Assembly (NCBI RefSeq): GCF_000178155.2
Contig: NZ_ADKM02000100.1
Span: forward strand, 18,437 to 82,436
Origin: Hominimerdicola alba 8
GTDB lineage: Bacteria > Bacillota > Clostridia > Oscillospirales > Ruminococcaceae
Direction of reading: 5' to 3'
DNA length: 64,000 nucleotides
This document shows, one piece after another, positions 25,425 through 33,626 of the stretch. A program made the translations under genes and the position numbers. Every line of letters begins with the position of its first letter. Positions within the stretch are counted from its first letter, which is position 1. The notes under the pieces are model-generated. The model searched no databases. It saw only the letters and a list, made by a program, of their open reading frames with translations, and was not told the DNA's origin.

Positions 25425-26207
25425 ATGATGACAGCTAATAGTATAAAAGCCAAAGATTTTACATCAGAAAAAAACGGCTATAGCCAGGCAGAAGTTGACA
25501 GCTTTCTGTCACAGGTAGCCAATGACTACGCCGCACTTGCAGCCGAAAACGCTGAGAATGAGGAGAAAATAGCCAAACTGGTCGAAAAGGTGACCGAATA
25601 TAAAGAGGACGAGGACGCTATCAAGAGCGCACTGCTCTCTGCACAGAAAGAAGCCGCCAAGATAATCAGCGATGCCAAGAACAAAGCTGCCGCTATGGTA
25701 GATACAGCAAAGAGCGAGCAGAGAAAGCTGGCTGAACAGTCTGCTGCTGAGTGCGAGAAGATAGTGAGAGAGCATAAGGAAAGATGCGCAGCGCTTATCA
25801 AGGAGAACACCGAGATAACCGAGTCAAAGATAAACGCACTGAGAGATGCTTACGATGACGAGAGAGCAGCTTATGACGAACTCAGGGCTGAGGTAACTTA
25901 CTTCAAGTCGCAGCTTACTTCTCTTTATCAGGAGCAGATAAAGCTGGTGATGCAGCTGCCTACCCTTACCGATGAAGAACTTGAGGCTTATGAGAACGGT
26001 GAGGGCGAGTACTATGATGATGATGACGAGTACTACGAGGAAGATGGCAAGGATATGGTAGATGATATCCCTGAGCCTGCACCTAATCCCTTTGAAAATC
26101 CTGCATCGAACTCTGAACTTGACAAGGTTTTCAGCACAGGTTCATTTGCACCTGTAATGCCTAAGCCGAGTCCTGATGAATTACAGTTCGGCAAGAAGAA
26201 CGACTAA
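25425..26207 (+). CDS. divIVA: Cell-pole/septum protein DivIVA
   Basis: The 260-residue coiled-coil protein has a DivIVA N-terminal lipid-binding domain (KAKDFTSEKNGYSQAEVDSF). It recognises curved membrane and recruits Min or wall-synthesis factors. A long coiled coil spans about residues 35-185. A very acidic Tyr/Asp/Glu segment (about 190-215) and a Pro-rich tail follow and are not part of the usual family core. The start ATG follows AGGAGGG by 8 nt, and a second ATG is adjacent. Codon choice is enriched in preferred codons, in keeping with an abundant protein. A weak terminator follows. Confidence 0.93.
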   Translation: MMTANSIKAKDFTSEKNGYSQAEVDSFLSQVANDYAALAAENAENEEKIAKLVEKVTEYKEDEDAIKSALLSAQKEAAKIISDAKNKAAAMVDTAKSEQRKLAEQSAAECEKIVREHKERCAALIKENTEITESKINALRDAYDDERAAYDELRAEVTYFKSQLTSLYQEQIKLVMQLPTLTDEELEAYENGEGEYYDDDDEYYEEDGKDMVDDIPEPAPNPFENPASNSELDKVFSTGSFAPVMPKPSPDELQFGKKND

Positions 26208-26213
26208 TAGAAA

Positions 26214-26240
26214 AAAGGCTCTGTTAAAGCAGGGCCTTTT
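26214..26240 (+). terminator. Short hairpin with weak T-run after divIVA
   Basis: AAAGGCTCTG pairs with CAGGGCCTTT (one G-T pair). Only four T end it before GACGG, so it probably allows read-through into lspA. Confidence 0.6.
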
Positions 26241-26276
26241 GACGGTTATAAATAACTCGCGGAGAGTAGGTGTGCA

Positions 26277-26774
26277 ATGTTTGCACTTTCACTGATACTT
26301 GCAGCGCTGCTTGTCGCCATAGACCAGTGTTTGAAAGTTGTGGTAGATAATAAGATAGAACTGGGACAGGTGATAGAGGTCATAAAGTTCGGCAGTTTCA
26401 AGCTGTTCAGCCTGACTCATATAAGAAATACAGGTGCAGCATGGAGCATCATGTCGGGCAAGACATGGTTTTTGGTGCTGCTGCCGATAGTCGTGTGTAT
26501 CGCAGGCATAGTTTATATGTATAAGATACGCAAAGGTTCAAAGCTGGAGATGATCTCAGTCGCAATGATAATATCTGGCGGTGTCGGCAACCTGATAGAC
26601 AGGGTGCGTATGCACGAAGTCATCGATTATATCAAGTTCGAGCCGATTAATTTCCCAATATTCAATTTTGCAGATATCTGCATCGTCATCGGCGCAATAC
26701 TCTTCTGCCTGTCGATAATTATTTCCGATGTTAAGAAGAGCAAGGCTGATAAAGCTGGTGAGAAAAATGGGTGA
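26277..26774 (+). CDS. lspA: Lipoprotein signal peptidase LspA
   Basis: Membrane aspartyl protease that removes signal peptides from prolipoproteins after lipidation. This 165-residue protein has four hydrophobic helices. The catalytic aspartates are in ISGGVGNLIDRV (with the conserved GNLIDR) and FNFADICIVIG. The N-terminal helix has AIDQCLKVVV, the family DQxxK box. Substrates in this window include the lipobox proteins encoded at 7764 and 63086. It overlaps the next gene by 8 bp, and the ileS gene that often precedes lspA is absent. Confidence 0.96.
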   Translation: MFALSLILAALLVAIDQCLKVVVDNKIELGQVIEVIKFGSFKLFSLTHIRNTGAAWSIMSGKTWFLVLLPIVVCIAGIVYMYKIRKGSKLEMISVAMIISGGVGNLIDRVRMHEVIDYIKFEPINFPIFNFADICIVIGAILFCLSIIISDVKKSKADKAGEKNG

Positions 26775-27681
26775 GCGCTTTGAGTTCATCGCCGCACCCG
26801 AAGATGCAGGCACAAGGATAGACAAGCTGTTGTCAGCACAGCTGTCCGATATGTCGCGCTCGGCTCTTCAAAAGCTGACCGAAGACGGAAGTGTGCTGGT
26901 GGGCGGCAAAGCGGTCAGCAAAAACTATAAGCTGAAAAACGGCGATGTGATAACAGTAGATATCCCGGAACCGCAGGAACTTAAGGCTGAACCGCAGGAT
27001 ATCCCCATAGATATAGTTTATGAAGATGATGCACTGCTGGTGGTAAATAAGCCGAAAGGCATGGTGGTACACCCCGCCGCAGGTAATCCCGACGGCACGC
27101 TGGTGAATGCTCTGCTATACCATTGTAAGGGGCGGCTTTCTTCGATAAACGGCGTGATACGTCCGGGGATAGTCCACAGGATAGATAAATTCACAAGCGG
27201 TCTGCTGATGGTCGCAAAGACCGATAAGGCGCATAACAGCCTTGCCGCGCAGATAAAGGAACATAGCTTTACCCGCGAATATAACGCGGTATGCGTCGGC
27301 AGGTTCAAAGAGCCTACAGGCACGATAAACGAGCCGATAGGCAGAAGCAAGTTCGACCGCAAGAAGATGTGTGTCACTTATCAGAACAGCAAAGAAGCTG
27401 TCACACATTATGAGGTCATAGAAGAGTTGGGTCAGTATTCGCTGGTTCGTTTCAGGCTGGAAACAGGGCGTACCCACCAGATAAGGGTGCATTCGGCATT
27501 CATCGGTCACCCTGTACTGGGCGATGATGTTTACGGCAGACCCTACAAGGGCATCGAGGGGCAGTGCCTTCACGCTAAAAAGCTTGGCTTTGTCCACCCC
27601 GAAACAGGTGAGTATATGGAGTTCGACTCACAACTGCCCGATTATTTCACCCGAATACTTGATAAGTTAAGGAAAGGATAA
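26767..27681 (+). CDS. rluD: RluA/RluD-family 23S rRNA pseudouridine synthase
   Basis: The 304-residue enzyme has an N-terminal S4 domain (about residues 12-75, GTRIDKLLSAQLSDMSRSAL). The catalytic domain has the family motif HRIDKFTSGLLMVAKT, with Asp as the nucleophile, near residue 143. GRTHQIRVH lies near residue 232. The ATG at 26767 is chosen because GGTGAG lies 4 nt before it and it starts the conserved N-terminus. A frame from 26728 would overlap lspA by 47 bp. Bacillus has the related ylyB next to lspA. The exact uridines modified (RluD-like 1911/1915/1917 or another set) cannot be told, so the symbol is approximate. Confidence 0.88.
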   Translation: MGERFEFIAAPEDAGTRIDKLLSAQLSDMSRSALQKLTEDGSVLVGGKAVSKNYKLKNGDVITVDIPEPQELKAEPQDIPIDIVYEDDALLVVNKPKGMVVHPAAGNPDGTLVNALLYHCKGRLSSINGVIRPGIVHRIDKFTSGLLMVAKTDKAHNSLAAQIKEHSFTREYNAVCVGRFKEPTGTINEPIGRSKFDRKKMCVTYQNSKEAVTHYEVIEELGQYSLVRFRLETGRTHQIRVHSAFIGHPVLGDDVYGRPYKGIEGQCLHAKKLGFVHPETGEYMEFDSQLPDYFTRILDKLRKG

Positions 27682-27689
27682 CATTTTTA

Positions 27690-28505
27690 ATGTTTGAAGA
27701 TATTAGCAAGGTACTGCTGATAACAGATATGGACGGCACGTTCCTGCCGTCAAGCAAAGTGCCCGGTAAGCGAAGCGTCGATGCGATAGCGGATTTTCAG
27801 CGTAAAGGCGGTAAGTTCTCCATCGCAACGGGCAGAGCATTTCAGGCAGCACAGCAGTATTTTGACTCGTTTTCGGTCAATTGCCCGATAATCATGTGCA
27901 ACGGTGGTATGGTCTATGACCTTGCCGAACGCAGACAGATACATGATGTTTTCGTGCCCGACTTCACGCGGGATATTGTGGCGGAAATTCTCCGTGACAA
28001 CCCCGATGCAGGCTGTGAGGTGCTGACGCTGGACGCGGTATATGTTCCGCAGATGACACCGCTGGAGGCAAAACATAATGTCATCTGCAAGGTAGAACCT
28101 GTGATATGCACTGTTGAGGAAATTCCTGAAAACTGGTATAAAGTGCTTTTCGCCATCGAGCCTGAAAAGATGGAAAGACTGATAAGCTACGTACAAAAAC
28201 GCGGCTGGTCAGGGGTGGATTTTGTGAGGAGCGCACCCGAATATTACGAAATACTCCCACAAAACATCTCGAAGGGTTCGGCTCTTGAAAAGATGCGCAG
28301 GCTATGCGGCATGGAGGATCACACCTTCGTGGCGATGGGCGATTACAATAATGATATTGAAATGCTGCAGGCAGCCGACCTGGCAGTCTGTCCTTCAAAT
28401 GCAGTCGATGAAGTCAAAGCGGTGTGTGACATCGTGCTTGATAAGTCCTGCGAAGAGGACGCTGTTGCGGCGGCGCTTGAGTATATATACGGACAGCTTG
28501 GCTGA
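27690..28505 (+). CDS. Cof-type HAD-superfamily phosphatase
   Basis: A 271-residue HAD hydrolase of the Cof/YidA type (C2B cap). Motif I is ITDMDGTFLPSS, motif II IATGRAFQAA, the motif III lysine is in ISKGSALEKM, and motif IV is VAMGDYNNDIEML. Such enzymes hydrolyse sugar phosphates or nucleotide-like phosphates, and the substrate cannot be read from sequence. The gene starts 8 bp after the pseudouridine synthase and is probably the last gene of the division-cluster operon. No terminator is evident in the 124 bp to the transketolase genes. Confidence 0.9.
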   Translation: MFEDISKVLLITDMDGTFLPSSKVPGKRSVDAIADFQRKGGKFSIATGRAFQAAQQYFDSFSVNCPIIMCNGGMVYDLAERRQIHDVFVPDFTRDIVAEILRDNPDAGCEVLTLDAVYVPQMTPLEAKHNVICKVEPVICTVEEIPENWYKVLFAIEPEKMERLISYVQKRGWSGVDFVRSAPEYYEILPQNISKGSALEKMRRLCGMEDHTFVAMGDYNNDIEMLQAADLAVCPSNAVDEVKAVCDIVLDKSCEEDAVAAALEYIYGQLG

Positions 28506-28629
28506 TGCGCAGCACGAATGTCATGGTATGGCAGAACTGTCATGTGTGCCGACAGAATGCCATCACTGTACATCTGACTGCGGGCAGCGGCTCGTCTGAA
28601 ATAAAATCTTACGATACGGAGGTATTTGT

Positions 28630-29469
28630 ATGGACGCTACACTTAAAAAACAGCTTGAGATAACCGCCACAAAGGTTCGTCTTGGCATAATCGAAGGCGT
28701 TTTCAACGCTAAATCCGGTCATCCCGGCGGCTCTCTCTCGATAGCCGATCTGCTGACCTATCTTTATTTTGCAAAACTGAATGTTTACCCCGATAAGCCT
28801 GATGAACCCAGCAGGGACAGATTTGTTCTCTCAAAGGGTCACACAGCACCCGCACTTTATTCCACACTGGCTCAGAAGGGCTACTTCTCGGAGGAAGAAC
28901 TTAAGAGCCTCAGACACATCGGTGCGCTGTTACAGGGTCACCCCTGCATCACCATACCGGGTGTTGACATGTCATCGGGTTCGCTGGGACAGGGCGTTTC
29001 TGTTGCGGCAGGTATGGCTCTTTCAGCAAAGTATCAGGGCGAAACGTATAGAGTATATACCGTTCTCGGTGACGGCGAGATAGAAGAGGGTCAGGTATGG
29101 GAGGCTGCTATGTTCGCGGCTCACTACAAGCTGGATAATCTGGTAATGATCGTTGACAACAACGGTCTTCAGATCGACGGCAAGATCAGCGAAGTAATGT
29201 CGCCATATCCGATAGTTGACAAGTTCAAGGCATTCGGTCTGCATGTTGTTGAAGCTGATGCACATGACTTCGATTCGCTGGAGAAGGCTTTCAACGAGGC
29301 TGAAACTGTCTGCGGACAGCCTACTGTCATCGTTATGAAGTCAACAAAGGGCAAGGGCGTATCCTACATGGAGGATAACGTTTCCTGGCATGGCGCTGCA
29401 CCCAACGCCGAGCAGTATGCTCAGGCAGTTGAGGAGCTGACTGCACATCTGAAAGAACTGGAGGGCTGA
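28630..29469 (+). CDS. Transketolase, N-terminal (thiamine-binding) subunit
   Basis: One half of a split transketolase, which moves two-carbon units in the pentose phosphate pathway. The 279 residues cover the TPP pyrophosphate-binding domain. Segments are AKSGHPGGSLSIADLL, FVLSKGHTAPALYSTL, and the GDG-x-N metal/TPP motif DGEIEEGQVWEAAMFAAHYK through IVDNNGLQIDG. The start follows CGGAGG by about 8 nt. The second subunit begins 3 bp after the stop, and both are needed for activity. Split enzymes are normal in Clostridia and archaea. I see no convincing promoter in the 124 bp upstream. Confidence 0.95.
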   Translation: MDATLKKQLEITATKVRLGIIEGVFNAKSGHPGGSLSIADLLTYLYFAKLNVYPDKPDEPSRDRFVLSKGHTAPALYSTLAQKGYFSEEELKSLRHIGALLQGHPCITIPGVDMSSGSLGQGVSVAAGMALSAKYQGETYRVYTVLGDGEIEEGQVWEAAMFAAHYKLDNLVMIVDNNGLQIDGKISEVMSPYPIVDKFKAFGLHVVEADAHDFDSLEKAFNEAETVCGQPTVIVMKSTKGKGVSYMEDNVSWHGAAPNAEQYAQAVEELTAHLKELEG

Positions 29470-29472
29470 GTC

Positions 29473-30420
29473 ATGGCTGATGTAAAGAAGATTGCGACCA
29501 GAGAAAGCTACGGTAATGCGCTGGCAGAACTGGGCGATAAGTATGATAAGCTGGTGGTGCTCGATGCCGACCTGGCAGCAGCCACCAAGACATGTATTTT
29601 CAAGAAGAAGTTCCCTGACAGACACTTTGACTGCGGTATCGCAGAGTCAAATATGATGAGCGTGGCTGCGGGTATGGCAGCAACAGGTCTTATACCTTTT
29701 GCTTCTACCTTTGCTATGTTTGCGGCGGGAAGAGCTTTTGAGCAGGTAAGAAACTCCATCGGTTATCCTCACCTGAATGTAAAGATAGGTGCTACACATG
29801 CGGGTATATCTGTCGGTGAAGACGGTGCTACCCACCAGTGCAACGAGGATATCGCGCTGATGAGAGCTATTCCCGGCATGACTGTCATCAATCCTGCTGA
29901 CGATGTTGAGGCAAGGGCAGCTGTTGAAGCAGCTATCAACTATGTTGGTCCTGTTTATATGCGTTTTGGCAGACTGGCTGTGCCTGTATTCAATGATGCA
30001 GCAAGCTACAAGTTCGAGATGGGCAAGGGCGTTCAGCTGAGAGATGGCAAGGACATTGCGATATTCGCAACAGGTCTGATGGTAAATGAAGCTATCGAGG
30101 CAGCAAAGACTCTCGCTAACGAGGGCATTGATGCAGCTGTTATAAATATCCACACGATCAAGCCTATCGACGAAGATATCATCGTTAAGAACGCTGAGAA
30201 GACAAACCTTGTTATGACTGTTGAAGAGCACAGTATCATCGGCGGTCTTGGTTCTGCGGTGGCAGATGTTCTTTCTGCTAAGCGTCCTACCAAGCAGGTA
30301 AGGATAGGTGTCAACGATGAATTCGGTCATTCGGGTCCCGCAGTTGAACTGTTGAAGCAGTTCGGTCTGTGCGCTGACAATATCGTTGCTAAGGCAAGGG
30401 AAGCTGTAAAGGCTAAGTAA
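29473..30420 (+). CDS. Transketolase, C-terminal (pyrimidine-binding) subunit
   Basis: The 315-residue second half of the split transketolase contains the pyrimidine-binding domain and C-terminal domain. It has VVLDADLAAATKT, HFDCGIAESNMMSVAAGMA (including the catalytic Glu that activates TPP), and PFASTFAMFAAGRAFEQVRN. GEDGATHQCNEDIALMRAIPG follows, then IFATGLMVNEAIEAA. Codon use is richer in preferred triplets than in most neighbours, which fits a highly expressed enzyme. The pair ends with the strong terminator at 30432-30466. Confidence 0.95.
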   Translation: MADVKKIATRESYGNALAELGDKYDKLVVLDADLAAATKTCIFKKKFPDRHFDCGIAESNMMSVAAGMAATGLIPFASTFAMFAAGRAFEQVRNSIGYPHLNVKIGATHAGISVGEDGATHQCNEDIALMRAIPGMTVINPADDVEARAAVEAAINYVGPVYMRFGRLAVPVFNDAASYKFEMGKGVQLRDGKDIAIFATGLMVNEAIEAAKTLANEGIDAAVINIHTIKPIDEDIIVKNAEKTNLVMTVEEHSIIGGLGSAVADVLSAKRPTKQVRIGVNDEFGHSGPAVELLKQFGLCADNIVAKAREAVKAK

Positions 30421-30431
30421 AAAGCATTATA

Positions 30432-30466
30432 ACACCCCGTCGGCAGAGATGTCGGCGGGGTGTTTT
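30432..30466 (+). terminator. Strong intrinsic terminator after the transketolase genes
   Basis: A 14-bp stem beginning ACACCCCGTCGGCA, with two G-T pairs and a GAGA loop, is followed by four T. It begins 11 nt after the stop codon. Confidence 0.88.
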
Positions 30467-30514
30467 CAGTGTTGAGGGAATAGGTCTGAAATATGTAAAA
30501 GCGCGGAGGCGCTA

Positions 30515-30543
30515 TTGATTTTATGCTTATTTAGTGGTATAAT
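30515..30543 (+). promoter_or_regulatory. Orphan promoter with no gene behind it
   Basis: TTGATT (30515-30520) and TATAAT (30538-30543) are separated by 17 bp. The next ~100 nt contain small hairpins (CATCATG/CATGGTGATG and AGTAC/GTACT) but no open frame with a ribosome site. Repeat copy C follows. It may be a relic or a small RNA promoter. Confidence 0.5.
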
Positions 30544-30650
30544 AAAAATGCAGTTATCCTGCTGAAACATCATGCTGCATGGTGATGACCATAAGTACCT
30601 CTCACAAACGTACTGTCGGGGGGCTTATAATGAGTTTTATACTATATTAT

Positions 30651-30816
30651 AATGTGGTTATCCAGATGACACACCAAAATAAACGATGTTATATTGGAAA
30701 CTGAATATAGTTGGCGTTTATCTTTCCCCCGCCTGCGGCGTGGGAAAGATAACATCAACTCAGTATTTCCTTGTTATAAAGTTATTTTTTGGTGGTGTGC
30801 TAAAGGGATAGTCATA
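30651..30816 (+). repeat. Dispersed palindromic repeat, copy C
   Basis: A 166-bp member of the family also at 14965 and 18384. The ends are ATGTGGTTATCCAGATGACA and GGTGTGCTAAAGGGATAGTC-ATA. The whole unit can fold on itself. GGAAACTGA pairs with TCAGTATTTCC, GTTGGCGTTTATCTTTCCC with its near-complement GGGAAAGATAACATCAAC, and the apex is CGCCTGCGGCG. A TATAAT lies just outside each end. Confidence 0.75.
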
Positions 30817-31250
30817 TATTATAATGGTGATATTACAGCTGTGATGATATCTTTTGGTGGGGCGGCACATATTAATATGAAGCACCGTTCATGACAGATC
30901 CGGAAACAGTCGGGAAGTGCCCATGTGGGTCTTGCGCTTTTAAACTTCGTCATTACACCGCGTTTCGGCGTCTGCCCCTCTTATGCACTTTGGCGTGGAC
31001 AGAGGCGGTGGGGTGCGAGTGTTCTTCGTCCGTCATGTCGTGTACGTTGTCAAGCTGCTGCGAGGTGTACAGGAGTGTTCCTGCCGATAGTCGTACCGTA
31101 GTTCCGATAAAGGCAGCGAACAGCGTGCATACACCTCTACTATACAGACAAAATAGGTCAAAAGTTGTACGTTTTTGTACAACTTTTAATGAAATATGTC
31201 TAAATTAAATGAAAAATTATATAGTTGTACGAACGCTGATGGCAGAATTT
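30817..31250. other. About 430 bp without a supported gene
   Basis: A plus-strand open frame at 30891-31208 exists, but its translation is Cys/Ser/Arg-rich without any family resemblance and lacks a ribosome site. The base composition of 30890-31130 is coding-like, so this may be decayed gene sequence belonging to the remnant that follows. I cannot identify it. Confidence 0.45.
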
Positions 31251-31251
31251 A

Positions 31252-31532
31252 GATGATTTTACGAACTTTTTGAGTGTATCGGCGTGGTGGTCTGCATGCA
31301 GAAATACCATCTTGAAATAATAATGGCAGATGTCAGCGGCAAGGGTGTGCCGGAGGCTGCTAATGGGCGCGAAGAACTATTTGGCAGTGAACGAATGCTT
31401 GTTTCGCTAAATGAAAGCAACATTACAGACCACGAGATCCTGCCGACGAATGTAAAGTCGGCTGTTGATGGATCTGTCGGTGTTGCGGAACGGTTCGATG
31501 ACATTACGATGTTTGCGATAACACTGAAATAA
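31252..31532 (+). pseudogene. Remnant of a SpoIIE/RsbU-type PP2C phosphatase
   Basis: Translation gives FYELFECIG, then IIMADVSGKGVPEAANGREE, then LFGSERMLVSLNESN and finally RFDDITMFAITLK. In the intact family the segment DVSGKGVPAAL (metal-binding Asp) is separated by about 80-90 residues from NGELFGEERL and the final FDDITML motif. Here the two are directly joined at GVPEAA-NGREELFG. The central catalytic part, including the GD-x-L-Y-TDG segment, is deleted. Upstream of FYEL the frame meets a stop within a degraded GGDFYD-like sequence with a probable 1-bp loss. An open frame remains (GTG at 31284 to 31532), but it cannot encode an active phosphatase. The following GNAT gene is intact. Confidence 0.7.
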
Positions 31533-31544
31533 ACGGAGAATGAT

Positions 31545-31982
31545 ATGGATATCACTTTTTCAAAGCTGGAACATGCAGACTTGCGGCAAGCATATGACCT
31601 CTGCATGAAGACATTTGGTGAAAATACAGATCTTTCTGAGGTTGAGAGAGTCTATCAAAGATATGGGGACGACCCTGACTACTATTTTATAGTCGGAAAG
31701 GCTGGGGGCAAGGTGGTCGCATATGCTACAGTCGCGATGGTCAACAACCTTTTTGACGGCGAAAGACCCATAGCGACACTGTGGTATGTCTGCGTTGATG
31801 AGGATCTCCGACGAAGAGGTGCGGCAGCCAAGATGATCGCAGAGATCGAAAAAACTGCAAGGTCGCGGGGGTGCAGCTGCCTTTTCCTGTCTGCTGTAAA
31901 GGGAAATATACCAGCCGAAGAATTTTACCGCGCGGTCGGTTTCAGGGACGAACTGGAGTCGGCTTTTATAAAAATACTCTGA
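31545..31982 (+). CDS. GNAT-family N-acetyltransferase
   Basis: This 145-residue acetyltransferase has the four GNAT motifs. The acetyl-CoA pyrophosphate loop is DLRRRGAAAKMIAEIE (motif A, residues about 86-101), preceded by the beta-4 strand TLWYVCVDED. The C-terminal CLFLSAVKGNIPAEEFYRAVGF is motif B. The start ATG follows CGGAGA by 6 nt and is 12 bp after the phosphatase remnant. The acetylated substrate cannot be predicted; such short single-domain proteins act on small molecules or protein N-termini. Confidence 0.88.
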   Translation: MDITFSKLEHADLRQAYDLCMKTFGENTDLSEVERVYQRYGDDPDYYFIVGKAGGKVVAYATVAMVNNLFDGERPIATLWYVCVDEDLRRRGAAAKMIAEIEKTARSRGCSCLFLSAVKGNIPAEEFYRAVGFRDELESAFIKIL

Positions 31983-32009
31983 ATTTAAATGCCATCAGGG
32001 GGGGTTATA

Positions 32010-32300
32010 ATGGAAGAACTTATCAAGGAATTTGTAGAGGCGGAAGTAAATAGCATAACTTACTGCGACCTGTGGAACTTTATCAAATCAAATTCGATAA
32101 TTCGCGGTACCTTTGAGGGTCAGCAGCATATCGTAATGAAGATATCTTCGGGGCAGTTCATTATATACAGGCTGAATATAGGTATAGAGAACACAAAGTA
32201 TCAGCCTGCGGTGGTGATCGCCAAAAACTATCTGCTCAAAAAGATAAACAGCCGCGCCTATGATTTGAAACTCCCTGATATACAGAACATTTTTGACTAG
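32010..32300 (+). CDS. Uncharacterised 96-residue protein upstream of rarA
   Basis: I place the start at 32010 (MEELIKEFVEAEVNSI), preceded by a GGGGGG ribosome site 5 nt upstream; the ATG at 31989 lacks one. The protein has a helical N-terminus, a beta-rich middle (GTFEGQQHIVMKISSGQFII) and the segment PAVVIAKNYLLKKIN. There is no signal peptide, membrane helix or recognised motif. It ends 11 bp before rarA with no terminator, so the two are probably co-transcribed. No function is proposed. Confidence 0.6.
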   Translation: MEELIKEFVEAEVNSITYCDLWNFIKSNSIIRGTFEGQQHIVMKISSGQFIIYRLNIGIENTKYQPAVVIAKNYLLKKINSRAYDLKLPDIQNIFD

Positions 32301-32311
32301 GAGAATTTAAA

Positions 32312-33583
32312 ATGAATATCCCACTCGCAGAAAAGATAAGACCAAAGACCCTTGATGAGATAGTAGGACAGACCCATCTTATGGGGGAGGGAAAGCCGCT
32401 GCGCCGCATAATCGAGAGTGGTACTATACCAAACCTGATATTCTACGGACCATCGGGTGTAGGCAAGACGACCATTGCAAGATTTATAGCTGAAAATGCC
32501 AATATGACCATGTACAAGCTGAACGGCACATCTGCTTCGGTGGCAGATATAAAGAACATAATTGCCGAAACTGAGATGCTGAGCGGTATGAACGGTATAC
32601 TGCTGTATCTTGACGAGATACAGTATCTCAACAAAAAGCAGCAGCAGTCATTGCTTGAATATATCGAGAACGGCAGCATAACGCTGATATCCTCAACTAC
32701 CGAGAACCCGTATTTTTATGTGTACAACGCAATAATCAGCCGTTCAACGGTGTTTGAGTTCAAGCCTGTAACACCGCAGCAGATACAGCCTGCTATAAGG
32801 CGCGCTTTTGACCTTATGGCTGAAGATATCGGCGTTTCGCTGACACTTGAAGACGGAGTGATCGAGCATATTGCGCGGGGCTGCGGCGGAGATGTGCGCA
32901 AGTCGATAAACACGGTGGAACTTTGTGTACTTTCAGCAGAGAGAGATGAAGAAAACGGGCGCACTGTAAAGATGGAAACTGTTCGTCAGCTGACACAGCG
33001 CAGCAACATGCGGTATGACAGAGAGGGTGATGAGCATTATGATATCCTTTCGGCTTTGCAGAAGTCAATTCGCGGTTCGGACGAGAACGCTGCACTGCAC
33101 TATGCGGCAAGGCTTATCGAAGCGGGGGATATAATATCACTCTGCCGCAGACTGCTGGTCATTGCCAGTGAAGATGTGGGGCTTGCTTACCCGATGGCAG
33201 CTGTGATAACCAAAGCATGTGTTGACTCGGCATTACAGCTGGGGCTTCCCGAAGCGAGGATACCGCTGGCAGAAGCTATAATAATGCTGGCGACTTCGCC
33301 AAAGTCGAACAGCGCGGAATCTGCCATCGATGCGGCGCTTGCAGTTGTCAGGAGCAGCGGCGCACTTGATTTTCCGCGCCATTTGCAGAACAAGCATTTT
33401 GACGGTGCGGAGGCACAGGTCAGGGGACAGCACTATCTATACCCTCACGATTATCCCAATCACTGGGTACAGCAGCAATATCTGCCTGATGCACTGATAG
33501 GTCAGGTATATTATCATTACGGTGATAACAAGTCAGAACAGGCGGCAAAAGCATATTGGCAGAAGATAAAAGGCGGCAGATAA
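32312..33583 (+). CDS. rarA: Replication-associated recombination protein RarA (MgsA)
   Basis: A clamp-loader-like AAA+ ATPase that works at stalled replication forks. The 423 residues begin with the family N-terminus LAEKIRPKTLDEIVGQTHLM. Walker A is GPSGVGKTTIA near residue 50 and Walker B LLYLDEIQYLNKKQQ. Sensor 1 is TLISSTTENPYFYVYNAIIS and sensor 2 GGDVRKSINTVELC. The C-terminal tetramerisation part has IASEDVGLAYPMA and HYLYPHDYPNHWVQQQYLP, both highly typical. The ATG follows TAGGAG by 8 nt. The convergent S1-domain gene shares the terminator at 33792-33826. Confidence 0.94.
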   Translation: MNIPLAEKIRPKTLDEIVGQTHLMGEGKPLRRIIESGTIPNLIFYGPSGVGKTTIARFIAENANMTMYKLNGTSASVADIKNIIAETEMLSGMNGILLYLDEIQYLNKKQQQSLLEYIENGSITLISSTTENPYFYVYNAIISRSTVFEFKPVTPQQIQPAIRRAFDLMAEDIGVSLTLEDGVIEHIARGCGGDVRKSINTVELCVLSAERDEENGRTVKMETVRQLTQRSNMRYDREGDEHYDILSALQKSIRGSDENAALHYAARLIEAGDIISLCRRLLVIASEDVGLAYPMAAVITKACVDSALQLGLPEARIPLAEAIIMLATSPKSNSAESAIDAALAVVRSSGALDFPRHLQNKHFDGAEAQVRGQHYLYPHDYPNHWVQQQYLPDALIGQVYYHYGDNKSEQAAKAYWQKIKGGR

Positions 33584-33626
33584 GATTTTGCTATAAGTTC
33601 AATTGTTCTGAATTTTGATGAGTTTC

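Noticed and set aside
30891..31208. 105-residue plus-strand open frame in the gene-poor region
   Set aside because: No ribosome site, odd composition, no motif; kept only as a note that the area may be decayed coding sequence.
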